Below, piece by piece: positions 56,861 through 64,000 of a stretch of DNA of 64,000 bases. The translations under genes were made by a program, and so were the position numbers. This DNA comes from CAYXLI01 sp964464925. Its GTDB lineage: Bacteria > Acidobacteriota > Terriglobia > Bryobacterales > Bryobacteraceae. Every line of letters begins with the position of its first letter. Within the stretch, counting starts at the first letter, position 1. Under the pieces are notes generated by a model. That model did no database searches and was not told where the DNA came from. It worked only from the letters and a program-made list of their open reading frames with translations. The stretch lies in NCBI GenBank assembly GCA_964464925.1, contig CAYXLI010000001.1, positions 1-64,000 of the forward strand, written 5' to 3'.

Positions 56861-57585
56861 TCCGCTTCGACAGAGTACATCTGGAACTCGGAGGCCGTGC
56901 GGTGCTGCGCGGGTTGGACCTGGCAGTCAAACCTGGAGAAACGTTGGTGCTGCTAGGCCGGAGCGGGTCGGGCAAAACATCGGCTCTGCGAATGATCAAT
57001 GCGATGCTGCGCCCGACCAGCGGTGCGGTTTCGGTATTCGGAAAGGATGTGGCGGAGTGGGATCCGATTGCGCTGCGGCGGAGGATCGGATATGTAATCC
57101 AGGGTGTTGGCCTGTTTCCGCATTTCACGGTGGAGCGGAACGTGGGACTAGTGCCGGAACTGGAGAAGTGGCCCGTTGCGCAGAGGAGAGAGCGAGTGGC
57201 GGAGTTGCTGGACATGGTGGGGCTTCCTTTCAGCGATTTCGCATACAGGTATCCACGGCAGCTTTCCGGCGGGCAGCAGCAACGAGTTGGAATTGCGAGA
57301 GCGCTGGCCGCCCGGCCTCCGTTGCTCTTGCTGGATGAGCCGTTCGGCGCGCTGGACCCTCTGACTCGAGTGGAACTGCAGAAAGAATTTCTGCGCTTGC
57401 GCACGGCTCTGGGAACCACCGCAGTGTTTGTCACCCATGACATTCACGAAGCGGTGCGCGTGGCTTCCCGAATCAGCGTTCTCCATGAAGGGACTCAGGA
57501 GACAACTGGATCCGTACAGGAATTTCTGGGAGAGAAGAATGGCGAGGCAGGGAAGTTCCTTGCCTGCCTGGACACTTTAGGGTGA
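56818..57585 (+). CDS. ABC transporter ATP-binding protein, OpuCA/EgtV-like
   Basis: A 255-residue ATPase starting with GTG inside egtD. Walker A LLGRSGSGKTSALRMI, Q loop YVIQGVGLFPHFTVERN, signature LSGGQQQRVGIARAL, Walker B LLLLDEPFGALDP and the H loop VFVTHD are complete. It resembles ATPases of osmoprotectant (OpuC/ProV) transporters and of EgtV, the ergothioneine importer ATPase of Streptococcus, but it lacks C-terminal CBS domains. No permease or solute-binding gene follows. With a 43-base overlap it is translationally coupled to egtD. A TTG at 56839 is an alternative start. Confidence 0.87.
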   Translation: MAVCGDPLASDGPVVRFDRVHLELGGRAVLRGLDLAVKPGETLVLLGRSGSGKTSALRMINAMLRPTSGAVSVFGKDVAEWDPIALRRRIGYVIQGVGLFPHFTVERNVGLVPELEKWPVAQRRERVAELLDMVGLPFSDFAYRYPRQLSGGQQQRVGIARALAARPPLLLLDEPFGALDPLTRVELQKEFLRLRTALGTTAVFVTHDIHEAVRVASRISVLHEGTQETTGSVQEFLGEKNGEAGKFLACLDTLG

Positions 57586-57652
57586 CAGAAAGTGAAATTT
57601 GCTGAACAAACAGGGAAAAAAAAGCTTCCAACTTTTGCAGGAGGAGGAATAC

Positions 57653-58195
57653 ATGCAAGTTGCGAAGTTTTTGGCTATCTCGATGCTCTGTTTGGGAGTG
57701 GTCGCGGGACAGCAGGATCAGCGGAATCGTTTGTCATCACGGGGGCAGAGCGGCCTAGCTAAGGAAGTACGGCACGAATTGGTCATGTTGCCGTACTACT
57801 CGGTATTCGACAATCTCGCTTTCAAAGCCGACGAAGGCGGCGTCGTGACGTTGATGGGGCAGGTTACCAGACCCACATTGAAGTCCGATGCGGAGAACGT
57901 TGTGAAAAAGATCGAAGGTGTGACGAAGGTGGTGAATAGCATTGAAGTGCTGCCTCCTTCCCCGATGGACGATCAGATTCGCCGCGCGGCTTACTATACG
58001 CTATTCGGACAGAACAGCCCCCTGTTCCGGTATGGATGGGGCGCGGTGCCACCGATCCACATCATAGTGAACAACGGCAAGATTACTCTGTATGGCGTCG
58101 TGAACAACGAAACCGACAAGAATTTGGCGAGCGTGAGGCTAAACTCGTTGCCGAACGTGTTCTCCGTAGATAACGAACTCCAAGTAGAGAGGTAG
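57653..58195 (+). CDS. exported BON-domain protein
   Basis: A 180-residue protein from the ATG at 57653, which follows a strong ribosome-binding site GCAGGAGGAGG at 7-12 bases. A signal peptide (AKFLAISMLCLGVVAG) is followed by two BON domains. The first is LAFKADEGGVVTLMGQVTRPTLKSDAENVVKKIEGVTKVVNSIEV and the second is HIIVNNGKITLYGVVNNETDKNLASVRLNSLPNVFSVDNELQV. BON domains bind phospholipids or other envelope components in OsmY and related proteins. It lies 67 bases after the ABC ATPase gene, so co-transcription with it is possible. A longer frame from 57599 adds 18 residues without a ribosome-binding site. Confidence 0.85.
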   Translation: MQVAKFLAISMLCLGVVAGQQDQRNRLSSRGQSGLAKEVRHELVMLPYYSVFDNLAFKADEGGVVTLMGQVTRPTLKSDAENVVKKIEGVTKVVNSIEVLPPSPMDDQIRRAAYYTLFGQNSPLFRYGWGAVPPIHIIVNNGKITLYGVVNNETDKNLASVRLNSLPNVFSVDNELQVER

Positions 58196-58229
58196 AAATC
58201 GAATAGACTCGTCTGTTACGGAGGTCATC

Positions 58230-60662
58230 TTGCGACAGACGAGACGGCGGTTTTTGACGACCATCGGTGCCGCTGCCGGGAGTGCTTCGTTGGCGCAACC
58301 GGCGGCAGGCAACGAGCTGAAGCTCTGGTACAACAAGCCTGCAGAGAAATGGACCGATGCCTTGCCGGTGGGCAACGGTCGGCTGGGCGCGATGGTCTTC
58401 GGAGGTACGGAGGTGGAGCGCCTACAGGTGAACGAAGACACTCTGTGGTCCGGCCCTCCACAAAAAGACTGGAACAATCCTGACGCAAAGAATCAGCTTG
58501 CGGAAGTGAGGCGGCTGGTGATGCAGGCCGAAGACTATCCCGCGGCCGATGGGGTCTGCAAGAAGATGCAGGGTCCGTACAACCAGTCGTATCTGGGAAT
58601 GGCCGACGTGTGGCTGCACTTTTCTAACGGGGCGGCGCCGGCGGAATACAGGCGTGAACTCGATTTGGATCATGCGATCTCGCGCGTAACATATCGGGCG
58701 GGAGACGCGGTGATTACGCGGGAGGTGTTTGCGTCGGCGCCGGACCAGGTGATCGTGATCCGCGTGAGCGGGTCGAAGCCCGTGAATTTCGCGGTGGAAT
58801 TAACGAGTCCCGTGAAGGGCAAGGCGGAAGGGATCGGGTCAAATGCGATTCGGTATGCCGGCAAAGCGCCTGTACATGTGGATCCGAACTACTACAGGAC
58901 CGATGAACCGGTTCGATATGACGACTCCGAAGGCAGGGGTATGCGTTTCGAGACGCGCGTACAGGCACTCGCGGAGAGCGGGACCGTCCGGGTGGATGGC
59001 GCGCGGCTGATCGTGGAGAAGGCGACGGCAGTGACGCTGCTGATCGCAGGGCACACCGGGTTTCGCGGGTACGAACAGGCTCCCGACGGATCTGCGGCCG
59101 ACATTGCGGCCGCCTGCGAGACCACGTTGAAAAAGGCTGCGGCGCGAGAATTACCGGCACTGCGTGAGAGGCACATAAAGGATTATCGGGCGCTCTTCCG
59201 GCGCGTGTCTTTGCAAATCGGGCCGTATTCGGATCTGCCAACCGATGAATGGTTGAAGAAGCCCGACGCGGGGCTGGCTGCACTGTATTTTCAGTACGGG
59301 CGGTATCTGTTGATTGCGAGTTCGCGGCCAGGTTCGCAAGCGGCGAATCTGCAGGGAATCTGGAATGAGTCGGTGAGGCCTCCGTGGTCTTCTAACTGGA
59401 CTGCCAATATCAATGTCCAGATGAATTACTGGCCGGCGGAGACCTGCGCTTTGACGGAGTGCCATGAGCCGTTGTTCGGACTGATTACTGAGGTGAGCAA
59501 GAACGGGCGCAAGACGGCTCAAGTGAACTATGGAGTGGGAGGCTGGGTTTCACACCACAATATCGACATCTGGAAACAGTCTGCGCCGGTGGGCGATTTC
59601 GGGAAGGGCGGTCCGACGTGGGCGAACTGGCAGATGAGTGGGCCGTGGCTGTGCCAGCATTTGTGGGAGCATTTCCGGTTTACGGCGGACATGAAATTCC
59701 TGCGGGAGCGGGCGTATCCGGTGATGAAGGGCGCTGCTGAATTCTGTAGGGAGTGGCTGATTCCCGGCAAGGATGGACGGCTCACGACGTGTCCATCGTT
59801 TTCCACCGAGAACACATTTCTGACGCCCGATAAGAAGCGGGCCCAGACGAGCGCCGGCTGCACGATGGACCTGGCACTGATACGCGAGATCTTCGCGAAT
59901 ACCGCGCAGTCAGCAAAGCTGCTTGGCGTAGATACGGCGTTTGCCGAGGAGTTGGAGAAACTGCGCGGGCAACTGGTGACGTACCAGATCGGCAAGCACG
60001 GACAGTTGCAGGAATGGTCGAAAGATTTTGATGAGGCGGAACCGGATCAGCGGCATATGTCGCACCTATATCCGCTGTACCCGGGCGATGAAATTACTCC
60101 CCGGAAGGAGCCGAAACTGGCGCAGGCGGCGAAGGTATCCCTCGAACGGCGCCTCGCGGCGGGCGGCGCCTATACGGGATGGAGCCGGGCCTGGGCAATT
60201 GGATTTTGGGCACGGCTGCTGGAAGGGGACCGCGCGCTCGAGTCGGTTATGGCCCTGTTCGCACATAGCACCGGGCCAAATCTGTTCGATACACATCCCG
60301 CGGGAAAGGGCTGGATTTTTCAAATCGACGGGAACTTCGGGGCGACGGCGGCGATTGCGGAGTTGTTGCTCCAGAGCCACGATGACGCGATTCACTTTCT
60401 GCCGGCGCTCCCGAAGGCGTGGGGAAACGGGACGGTGAGCGGTCTGAGAGCTCGTGGAAATATCGGTGTCGCGATGGAGTGGAAGGCAGGCAAAGCGCTG
60501 AGCGCGGAACTGAGCGTACCTGTGAGTGGTGCGTGGAACTTGAGACCTCCGGCCGGGCAGAAGATTACGGCTGTGCAGGGTGCGGGGCTGCGGGACTTAG
60601 GGAATGGCGATTTGCTAATGAGGGTGCCGAAAGGCGGCAAGTACCGAGTGGTGTTCGGGTGA
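58230..60662 (+). CDS. Tat-exported GH95 glycoside hydrolase
   Basis: An 810-residue protein with a twin-arginine signal (RRRFLTTIGAAAGSASLAQPAAG) and the family 95 fold. LWYNKPAEKWTDALPVGNGRLGAMVFGG and VNEDTLWSGPPQKDWNNPDA form the N-terminal beta-sandwich. The helical barrel contains NWTANINVQMNYWPAETC and DGNFGATAAIAELLLQSHDD. GH95 enzymes are alpha-1,2-L-fucosidases or alpha-L-galactosidases acting on plant or mucin glycans. The start is TTG after a good GGAGG at six bases. It could feed from glycans imported by the TonB receptor. Confidence 0.88.
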   Translation: MRQTRRRFLTTIGAAAGSASLAQPAAGNELKLWYNKPAEKWTDALPVGNGRLGAMVFGGTEVERLQVNEDTLWSGPPQKDWNNPDAKNQLAEVRRLVMQAEDYPAADGVCKKMQGPYNQSYLGMADVWLHFSNGAAPAEYRRELDLDHAISRVTYRAGDAVITREVFASAPDQVIVIRVSGSKPVNFAVELTSPVKGKAEGIGSNAIRYAGKAPVHVDPNYYRTDEPVRYDDSEGRGMRFETRVQALAESGTVRVDGARLIVEKATAVTLLIAGHTGFRGYEQAPDGSAADIAAACETTLKKAAARELPALRERHIKDYRALFRRVSLQIGPYSDLPTDEWLKKPDAGLAALYFQYGRYLLIASSRPGSQAANLQGIWNESVRPPWSSNWTANINVQMNYWPAETCALTECHEPLFGLITEVSKNGRKTAQVNYGVGGWVSHHNIDIWKQSAPVGDFGKGGPTWANWQMSGPWLCQHLWEHFRFTADMKFLRERAYPVMKGAAEFCREWLIPGKDGRLTTCPSFSTENTFLTPDKKRAQTSAGCTMDLALIREIFANTAQSAKLLGVDTAFAEELEKLRGQLVTYQIGKHGQLQEWSKDFDEAEPDQRHMSHLYPLYPGDEITPRKEPKLAQAAKVSLERRLAAGGAYTGWSRAWAIGFWARLLEGDRALESVMALFAHSTGPNLFDTHPAGKGWIFQIDGNFGATAAIAELLLQSHDDAIHFLPALPKAWGNGTVSGLRARGNIGVAMEWKAGKALSAELSVPVSGAWNLRPPAGQKITAVQGAGLRDLGNGDLLMRVPKGGKYRVVFG

Positions 60663-60678
60663 TCGAGGTGTTGACTTG

Positions 60679-60705
60679 GGCGCCAGCGAGACGCTAGGAG
60701 GCGCC
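60679..60705 (+). terminator. possible terminator hairpin after the GH95 gene
   Basis: GGCGCC at 60679-60684 and 60700-60705 pair, with inner AGCG/CGCT around AGA, 17 bases after the GH95 stop. The stem is strong but the tail is GGGTTCGT rather than U-rich, so Rho-independent termination is uncertain. Confidence 0.35.
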
Positions 60706-60776
60706 TGGGTTCGTCACCTTTGTGCGGTGCGGAATCACTCTCCAGTCGAGTCCGTGGCGTACTATCGCTATAGATC

Positions 60777-62192
60777 ATGAAGCTCACCTTTTGGGGTGCC
60801 GCCCGGACGGTCACCGGATCCATGCATCATCTGACCGTGAATGATTGCGAATACCTGCTGGATTGCGGCACGTACCAAGGCCGAAGACAGGAGTCGCGGG
60901 AGCGGAACTCGCATCTGCCTTTCGAGGCGGGGCGGATTTCCGCGGTGATGTTGTCGCACGCGCATATTGACCACAGCGGCAACCTGCCTTCACTTGTAAG
61001 GAGCGGTTTCGGCGGACCGATCTATACCTCGCCGGCGACGGCCGACCTCTGCAATCCGATGCTGCTTGATTCGGCCAATCTCCAGGAACGGGATGCCGCT
61101 TTTCTGAATAAGCGAATGTGGCGGCGCAAGGGGCTGCTTGGGCAGAACGGAGAAGAGCAGGTTACGCCCATTTACACGACACAAGATGCGGAGCGGGTGC
61201 TGCTACTATTCCGGCGCGTGCTGCTGGCGACACCGACCCAGGTGGGCGAAGGATTGATTTATGAGACCCATGAAGCAGGGCACATGTTGGGGTCGACGAC
61301 GATGACCTTGGTGCTGCAGGAAAACGGCCGCAGAGTCCGGCTGGCATTCTCAGGCGATGTGGGCAGACCGAATCTGCCCGTCATTCCCGACCCAGCGAAG
61401 ATGCCGGACGCTGATTACGTGATTATGGAGAGCACATACGGTAACCGGCTGCATCAGGATCAGGCACAAGTGGCCGACAAACTGGCCGATACCATCAACC
61501 GGACAGCCGCGCGCGGCGGGAAGGTGATTGTACCTGCGTTCGCGGTAGGTAGGACCCAGCAACTGGTGCTGGCGCTTCACGAACTGATCAACGCGGGCCG
61601 GATTCCGAATATCCCTATGTTCGTGGACAGCCCGCTCGCGGCGAAGGCCACACAGGTATTTCGAGCGCATGCGGAAGCGATGGATGCGGAGACGAATGAG
61701 TTTTTCCGTAATGGAGAGGACCCGTTCGGCTTCCGCCGTTTGCGCTACATACAGGATGTGAACGAATCGAAGGCCTTGAACGACTTGAGGGGGCCGTTTG
61801 TTGTGATCGCCGCATCGGGGATGTGCGAGGCTGGGCGCATCCTGCATCACCTGAGAAATCACATTGAAAACCCAAGAAATACGATCTTAATTACCGGATT
61901 CCAAGCAGAAAATACATTGGGCAGGAAGATCGTGGAGAAGCATGCGGAAGTGCCGGTCCTCGGGGACATAATGCGCCTGCGCGCCGAAGTGGTTACGCTG
62001 AATGAACTTAGCGGCCACGCCGACCAGCGCGGCCTGTTGGAGTGGTTGCGGCCGATGGCGAAGTCGCTGAAGAAGGTCTTCCTCGTGCATGGGGAGTTCC
62101 CGGCACAAACGGCGCTAGCCCAGGCGATCCGAGAGGATTACGGGCTGGACGTTGTAGTCCCGGCTCGCGGGGAGAGTTACGAGCTGGGTTAA
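60777..62192 (+). CDS. MBL/beta-CASP ribonuclease-type protein
   Basis: A 471-residue protein. Its N-terminal metallo-beta-lactamase part has the HAHIDH motif at residues 61-66 and EAGHMLGS for further metal contact. A beta-CASP domain follows with IVPAFAVGRTQQLVLAL and the C-terminal LNELSGHADQRGLLEWL, giving the RMMBL set. Such proteins are CPSF-73-like or archaeal-type RNases that cut or degrade RNA with two zinc ions. It probably works in RNA decay. It is transcribed after the GH95 gene, separated by a hairpin. Confidence 0.87.
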   Translation: MKLTFWGAARTVTGSMHHLTVNDCEYLLDCGTYQGRRQESRERNSHLPFEAGRISAVMLSHAHIDHSGNLPSLVRSGFGGPIYTSPATADLCNPMLLDSANLQERDAAFLNKRMWRRKGLLGQNGEEQVTPIYTTQDAERVLLLFRRVLLATPTQVGEGLIYETHEAGHMLGSTTMTLVLQENGRRVRLAFSGDVGRPNLPVIPDPAKMPDADYVIMESTYGNRLHQDQAQVADKLADTINRTAARGGKVIVPAFAVGRTQQLVLALHELINAGRIPNIPMFVDSPLAAKATQVFRAHAEAMDAETNEFFRNGEDPFGFRRLRYIQDVNESKALNDLRGPFVVIAASGMCEAGRILHHLRNHIENPRNTILITGFQAENTLGRKIVEKHAEVPVLGDIMRLRAEVVTLNELSGHADQRGLLEWLRPMAKSLKKVFLVHGEFPAQTALAQAIREDYGLDVVVPARGESYELG

Positions 62193-62210
62193 GGAACGTG
62201 AGAAACCAGC

Positions 62211-62507
62211 ATGAACAGCCTGCTCATCCAGTTCGCTTACCTACAATTGCTTGATTTTCTGACAACCATTGCTTTTTTGATTCGAGGGGTGCAGGAAGCA
62301 AACCCCCTGGTGAAGCATATGATTGTCAGCTTCTCGCCGTTCGGAGGACTGCTGCTGGTGAAGGCTGCCGCCCTGTTGCTCGGGGTGTATTGCTGGAGGT
62401 TGGGTAAAGGGCATCTGCTGACGCGAATCAACGTAGGCTTCGCACTTCTAATTGCCTGGAATATCGTTGCGTTGATTCTCGCGCCGGACAGCGGCAGCGT
62501 GGTTTAG
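62211..62507 (+). CDS. small DUF5658-like membrane protein
   Basis: A 98-residue protein of three hydrophobic segments: LIQFAYLQLLDFLTTIAFLIRG, GGLLLVKAAALLLGVYCW and INVGFALLIAWNIVALILA. The conserved look of DxxTT in the first helix and NPLVK after it resembles DUF5658 (COG-type integral membrane) proteins. Role unknown. It overlaps the convergent PHA-type gene by four bases. Confidence 0.65.
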   Translation: MNSLLIQFAYLQLLDFLTTIAFLIRGVQEANPLVKHMIVSFSPFGGLLLVKAAALLLGVYCWRLGKGHLLTRINVGFALLIAWNIVALILAPDSGSVV

Positions 62508-62824
62508 GCCAGGAGACCGCGGATCCGGCCTTCCACCTGCGCTTTCATCTTTTCCTCAGGGATGAACTTACTGAGAATTCCGGGAAGTTCGACGTCCAAG
62601 GTGACATCATGATCTGTCACGAGGACGGTGCCGCGGATCGGAGCGGTGAAGAATCCCATCTTTCCGGTGACTGCGAAATTCATCACATTCCCATTCCACT
62701 GCTTTTGTTTGTTAAGGATCTGCAGTCCCGAGATAGGAACCTGCATGAAGACATCATCGATCGCCTTATCGATGTTGCGGATCACTTCTTCTTGTGTCTT
62801 GTTGTGCGTTACCGTGATTCTCAT
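62504..62824 (-). CDS. polyhydroxyalkanoic acid system family protein
   Basis: A 106-residue small protein with the PHA-granule-associated family pattern: MRITVTHNKTQEEVIRNIDKAIDDVF, a beta-rich centre (QWNGNVMNFAVTGKMGFF, APIRGTVLVTDHDVTLDVELPGILSKF) and a short amphipathic end (KAQVEGRIRGLL). Members occur widely, including in bacteria without polymer granules, with no established reaction. No PHA synthase is in the window. Confidence 0.8.
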   Translation of the reverse strand: MRITVTHNKTQEEVIRNIDKAIDDVFMQVPISGLQILNKQKQWNGNVMNFAVTGKMGFFTAPIRGTVLVTDHDVTLDVELPGILSKFIPEEKMKAQVEGRIRGLLA

Positions 62825-62885
62825 GTGCCCCGATGATACGACGCGGTTCCAGTGGATCGTGTGTCAGGAAACGGGCAGGAGAGAA

Positions 62886-63101
62886 CTATTTAGTTGGGAG
62901 TTGGACAAAGCCGAAGGAGTGAGCCACCACGACGGCGAAAGCGATCAGAAGGAGAAAACTTACCAGGGCTTCGCCGGAACGGTTCCCGGCACGAGCCTCC
63001 GCCTGCCGGCGCTTTGCGAGATCCTTGCGCACGACTTCGCGATAATCGGAGTCCTCCATGTGGGCAAGATCCTCGTGTTTGAGACGCTTCTCGAAAACCA
63101 T
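62886..63101 (-). CDS. small single-pass membrane protein (tentative)
   Basis: A 71-residue protein with a charged N-terminal half (LKHEDLAHMEDSDYREVVRKDLAKRRQAEA) that may be helical and one C-terminal hydrophobic segment (ALVSFLLLIAFAVVVAHSFGFV). The topology is that of a tail-anchored protein. No family is recognised and no clear ribosome-binding site precedes the ATG. It could regulate a neighbour or be spurious. Confidence 0.5.
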   Translation of the reverse strand: MVFEKRLKHEDLAHMEDSDYREVVRKDLAKRRQAEARAGNRSGEALVSFLLLIAFAVVVAHSFGFVQLPTK

Positions 63102-63290
63102 CTAGATCGGTTATAGCTGGTGGAAATCGTTTAAACAATAGAACAAACGCTAAGAAGTACTAATTGTCTCAATTTTTCAAAAAAAACCAACCTGGACTTT
63201 ACGGGTTCTAAGGATAGTTACTTTAGTACTTGGAGTGTGGCGGTCCGTCCGGACAACTGCGCCAGATGGTCCACGCTATTATGAAACAGG
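63102..63290. promoter_or_regulatory. regulatory region before the moxR-like gene
   Basis: An A/T-rich stretch at 63130-63240 contrasts with the GC-rich surroundings. It includes AATTG/CAATT arms around TCT at 63162-63174 followed by T's (hairpin-like), and several TAGTTACT/TAGTACT steps near 63216-63230 that could serve as -10 elements for the moxR-like gene. No single promoter can be fixed. Confidence 0.3.
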
Positions 63291-64000
63291 ATGCCAAGCA
63301 GAGAGATCGCCGAGGACGGAATCGTCCTGGCGGCGCAGTTGGCGAAGCTGCAGGAACTGGAGAGCACGCTCCGAAGTGTGATCCGGGGCAAGGAAGAGGT
63401 TCTGCGCCTTTCCGCGGTGTGCCTGCTTGCTCGCGGGCACCTGCTGATTGAGGATGTGCCTGGGGTTGGGAAGACGACACTTGCACATGCGTTGGCTCGC
63501 TCGGTGGAATGCAGTTTTCACCGGCTGCAATTTACCAGTGACATGCTGCCCAGCGATGTGCTGGGAGTGACCATATATAACGCGCACACGGAGACGTTCG
63601 AATTCAAACCCGGTGCGGTGTTTACCAACATCCTGCTGGCGGATGAGATCAACCGGGCGACGCCGAAGACGCAATCGGCTTTGCTGGAAGCGATGAACGA
63701 CGTGCAGGTAACGATCGATGGACGCTCGTATCCGCTGCCGCAACCATTTATGGTGGTGGCGACGCAGAATCCGGTTGAGCATCACGGAACGTACCCGCTT
63801 CCGGAATCGCAATTGGACCGATTTCTGATGCGATTGCGAATAGGATATCCGGACGCGATGAGTGAACGGGAGATTCTGCGGCAGGCGGACCGATCTCACG
63901 ATGAGACGATCCGGCCGGTGCTGAGCGGAGAAGAAGTACTAAAGCTGCAGTCACTGGTGGGCTCCGTCCAGGTGGACGAAGCCCTGGTGGACTACATGCT
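63291..64000 (+). CDS. moxR: MoxR-type AAA ATPase (5' part only)
   Basis: An open frame from the ATG at 63291 to the window edge (236 residues visible). The P-loop DVPGVGKTTLAHALA is at about residues 55-69, Walker B LLADEINRATPKTQSALLEAMN at about 117-138, and the sensor region VVATQNPVEHHGTYPLPESQLDRFLMRL matches the MoxR family, AAA ATPases that act with VWA-domain partners as chaperones. The start was chosen because the encoded N-terminus matches the family. The remaining third and any vWA partner lie outside the window. Confidence 0.88.
   Translation, partial: MPSREIAEDGIVLAAQLAKLQELESTLRSVIRGKEEVLRLSAVCLLARGHLLIEDVPGVGKTTLAHALARSVECSFHRLQFTSDMLPSDVLGVTIYNAHTETFEFKPGAVFTNILLADEINRATPKTQSALLEAMNDVQVTIDGRSYPLPQPFMVVATQNPVEHHGTYPLPESQLDRFLMRLRIGYPDAMSEREILRQADRSHDETIRPVLSGEEVLKLQSLVGSVQVDEALVDYM

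Noticed and set aside
1..64000. CRISPR arrays, prophage genes, restriction or other defence systems, transposase genes and rRNA operons
   Set aside because: I looked for regular short repeats, integrase, transposase, cas and nuclease-type proteins and rRNA motifs and saw none. tRNA-like cloverleaves were searched for only by eye in intergenic spaces, with none found apart from the tmRNA.

Overview
The window looks like a chromosomal segment of an acidobacterium, most likely from the Solibacter/Bryobacter group (Bryobacterales). This is inferred from gene content, not from a marker tree. The signs are a GC-rich sequence, frequent GTG and TTG starts, a large Oar-like TonB-dependent receptor with an N-terminal carboxypeptidase-regulatory-like domain, a neighbouring FG-GAP/CRTAC1 protein plus TPR protein, a winged-helix/transmembrane/malectin regulator, and outer-membrane genes (LptD, heptose genes, TolC). 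Most of the sequence is tightly packed core genome. One run of 100 N (13036-13135) marks a scaffold join, and the window cuts a tmRNA at its left edge and a MoxR gene at its right edge.

Layout. 1-97 (minus) is the 5' part of tmRNA (ssrA). 0.2-7.2 kb carries a Tat-exported metallo-beta-lactamase-fold protein, an atypical ClpS, Pgi, an RDD membrane protein, LptD and a VOC protein. 7.2-12.2 kb is a minus-strand run: split transketolase, then a cytoplasmic histidine kinase and NarL-type regulator with an amidohydrolase and a shrunken PaaK/LuxE-like protein. 12.3-18.8 kb holds a DUF2461 protein, the gap with G-run palindromes, a monooxygenase-fold protein, an iron alcohol dehydrogenase, NadD, RpoD and DnaG. 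18.9-20.8 kb has rpmI-rplT, a small coiled-coil gene, zapA, a structured non-coding region and a small Cys-containing protein. 20.8-30 kb has MiaB, a DinB protein with HemQ, a cytochrome P460-type protein, Mfd, RfaE2 and WaaF, followed by 0.5 kb of structured non-coding DNA.

30-35 kb has TolC, pyrE-truA and the malectin regulator, which is divergent from the TonB receptor (35.4-39 kb). The CRTAC1 and TPR genes follow. 42-47.4 kb is a minus-strand set of YncE/phosphoesterase, GT-C-like membrane protein and MFS transporter. 47.5-49.5 kb is an overlapping trio: glycine-zipper protein, DsbA-like protein and SDR. Then come GlpX, small proteins, glycogen phosphorylase, an ergothioneine set (egtB-egtD) overlapped by an OpuCA/EgtV-like ABC ATPase, a BON protein, a Tat-exported GH95 enzyme, a beta-CASP ribonuclease, small proteins and MoxR.

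How the genes work together. Central carbon metabolism is represented by Pgi, transketolase, GlpX and GlgP. The envelope is served by LptD, RfaE2, WaaF and TolC. Information processing is served by DnaG, RpoD, Mfd, MiaB, TruA, L35/L20 and tmRNA. Polymer uptake and degradation may involve the TonB receptor and GH95. I see no CRISPR array, prophage, defence island, transposase gene or rRNA operon. The items most worth a second look are the structured RNA region with its small Cys protein after zapA, the second structured region after waaF, the lone ABC ATPase fused by overlap to egtD, the PaaK-like mini-protein, and a 35-bp dispersed palindromic repeat, one copy of which supplies the stop codon of an MFS gene.
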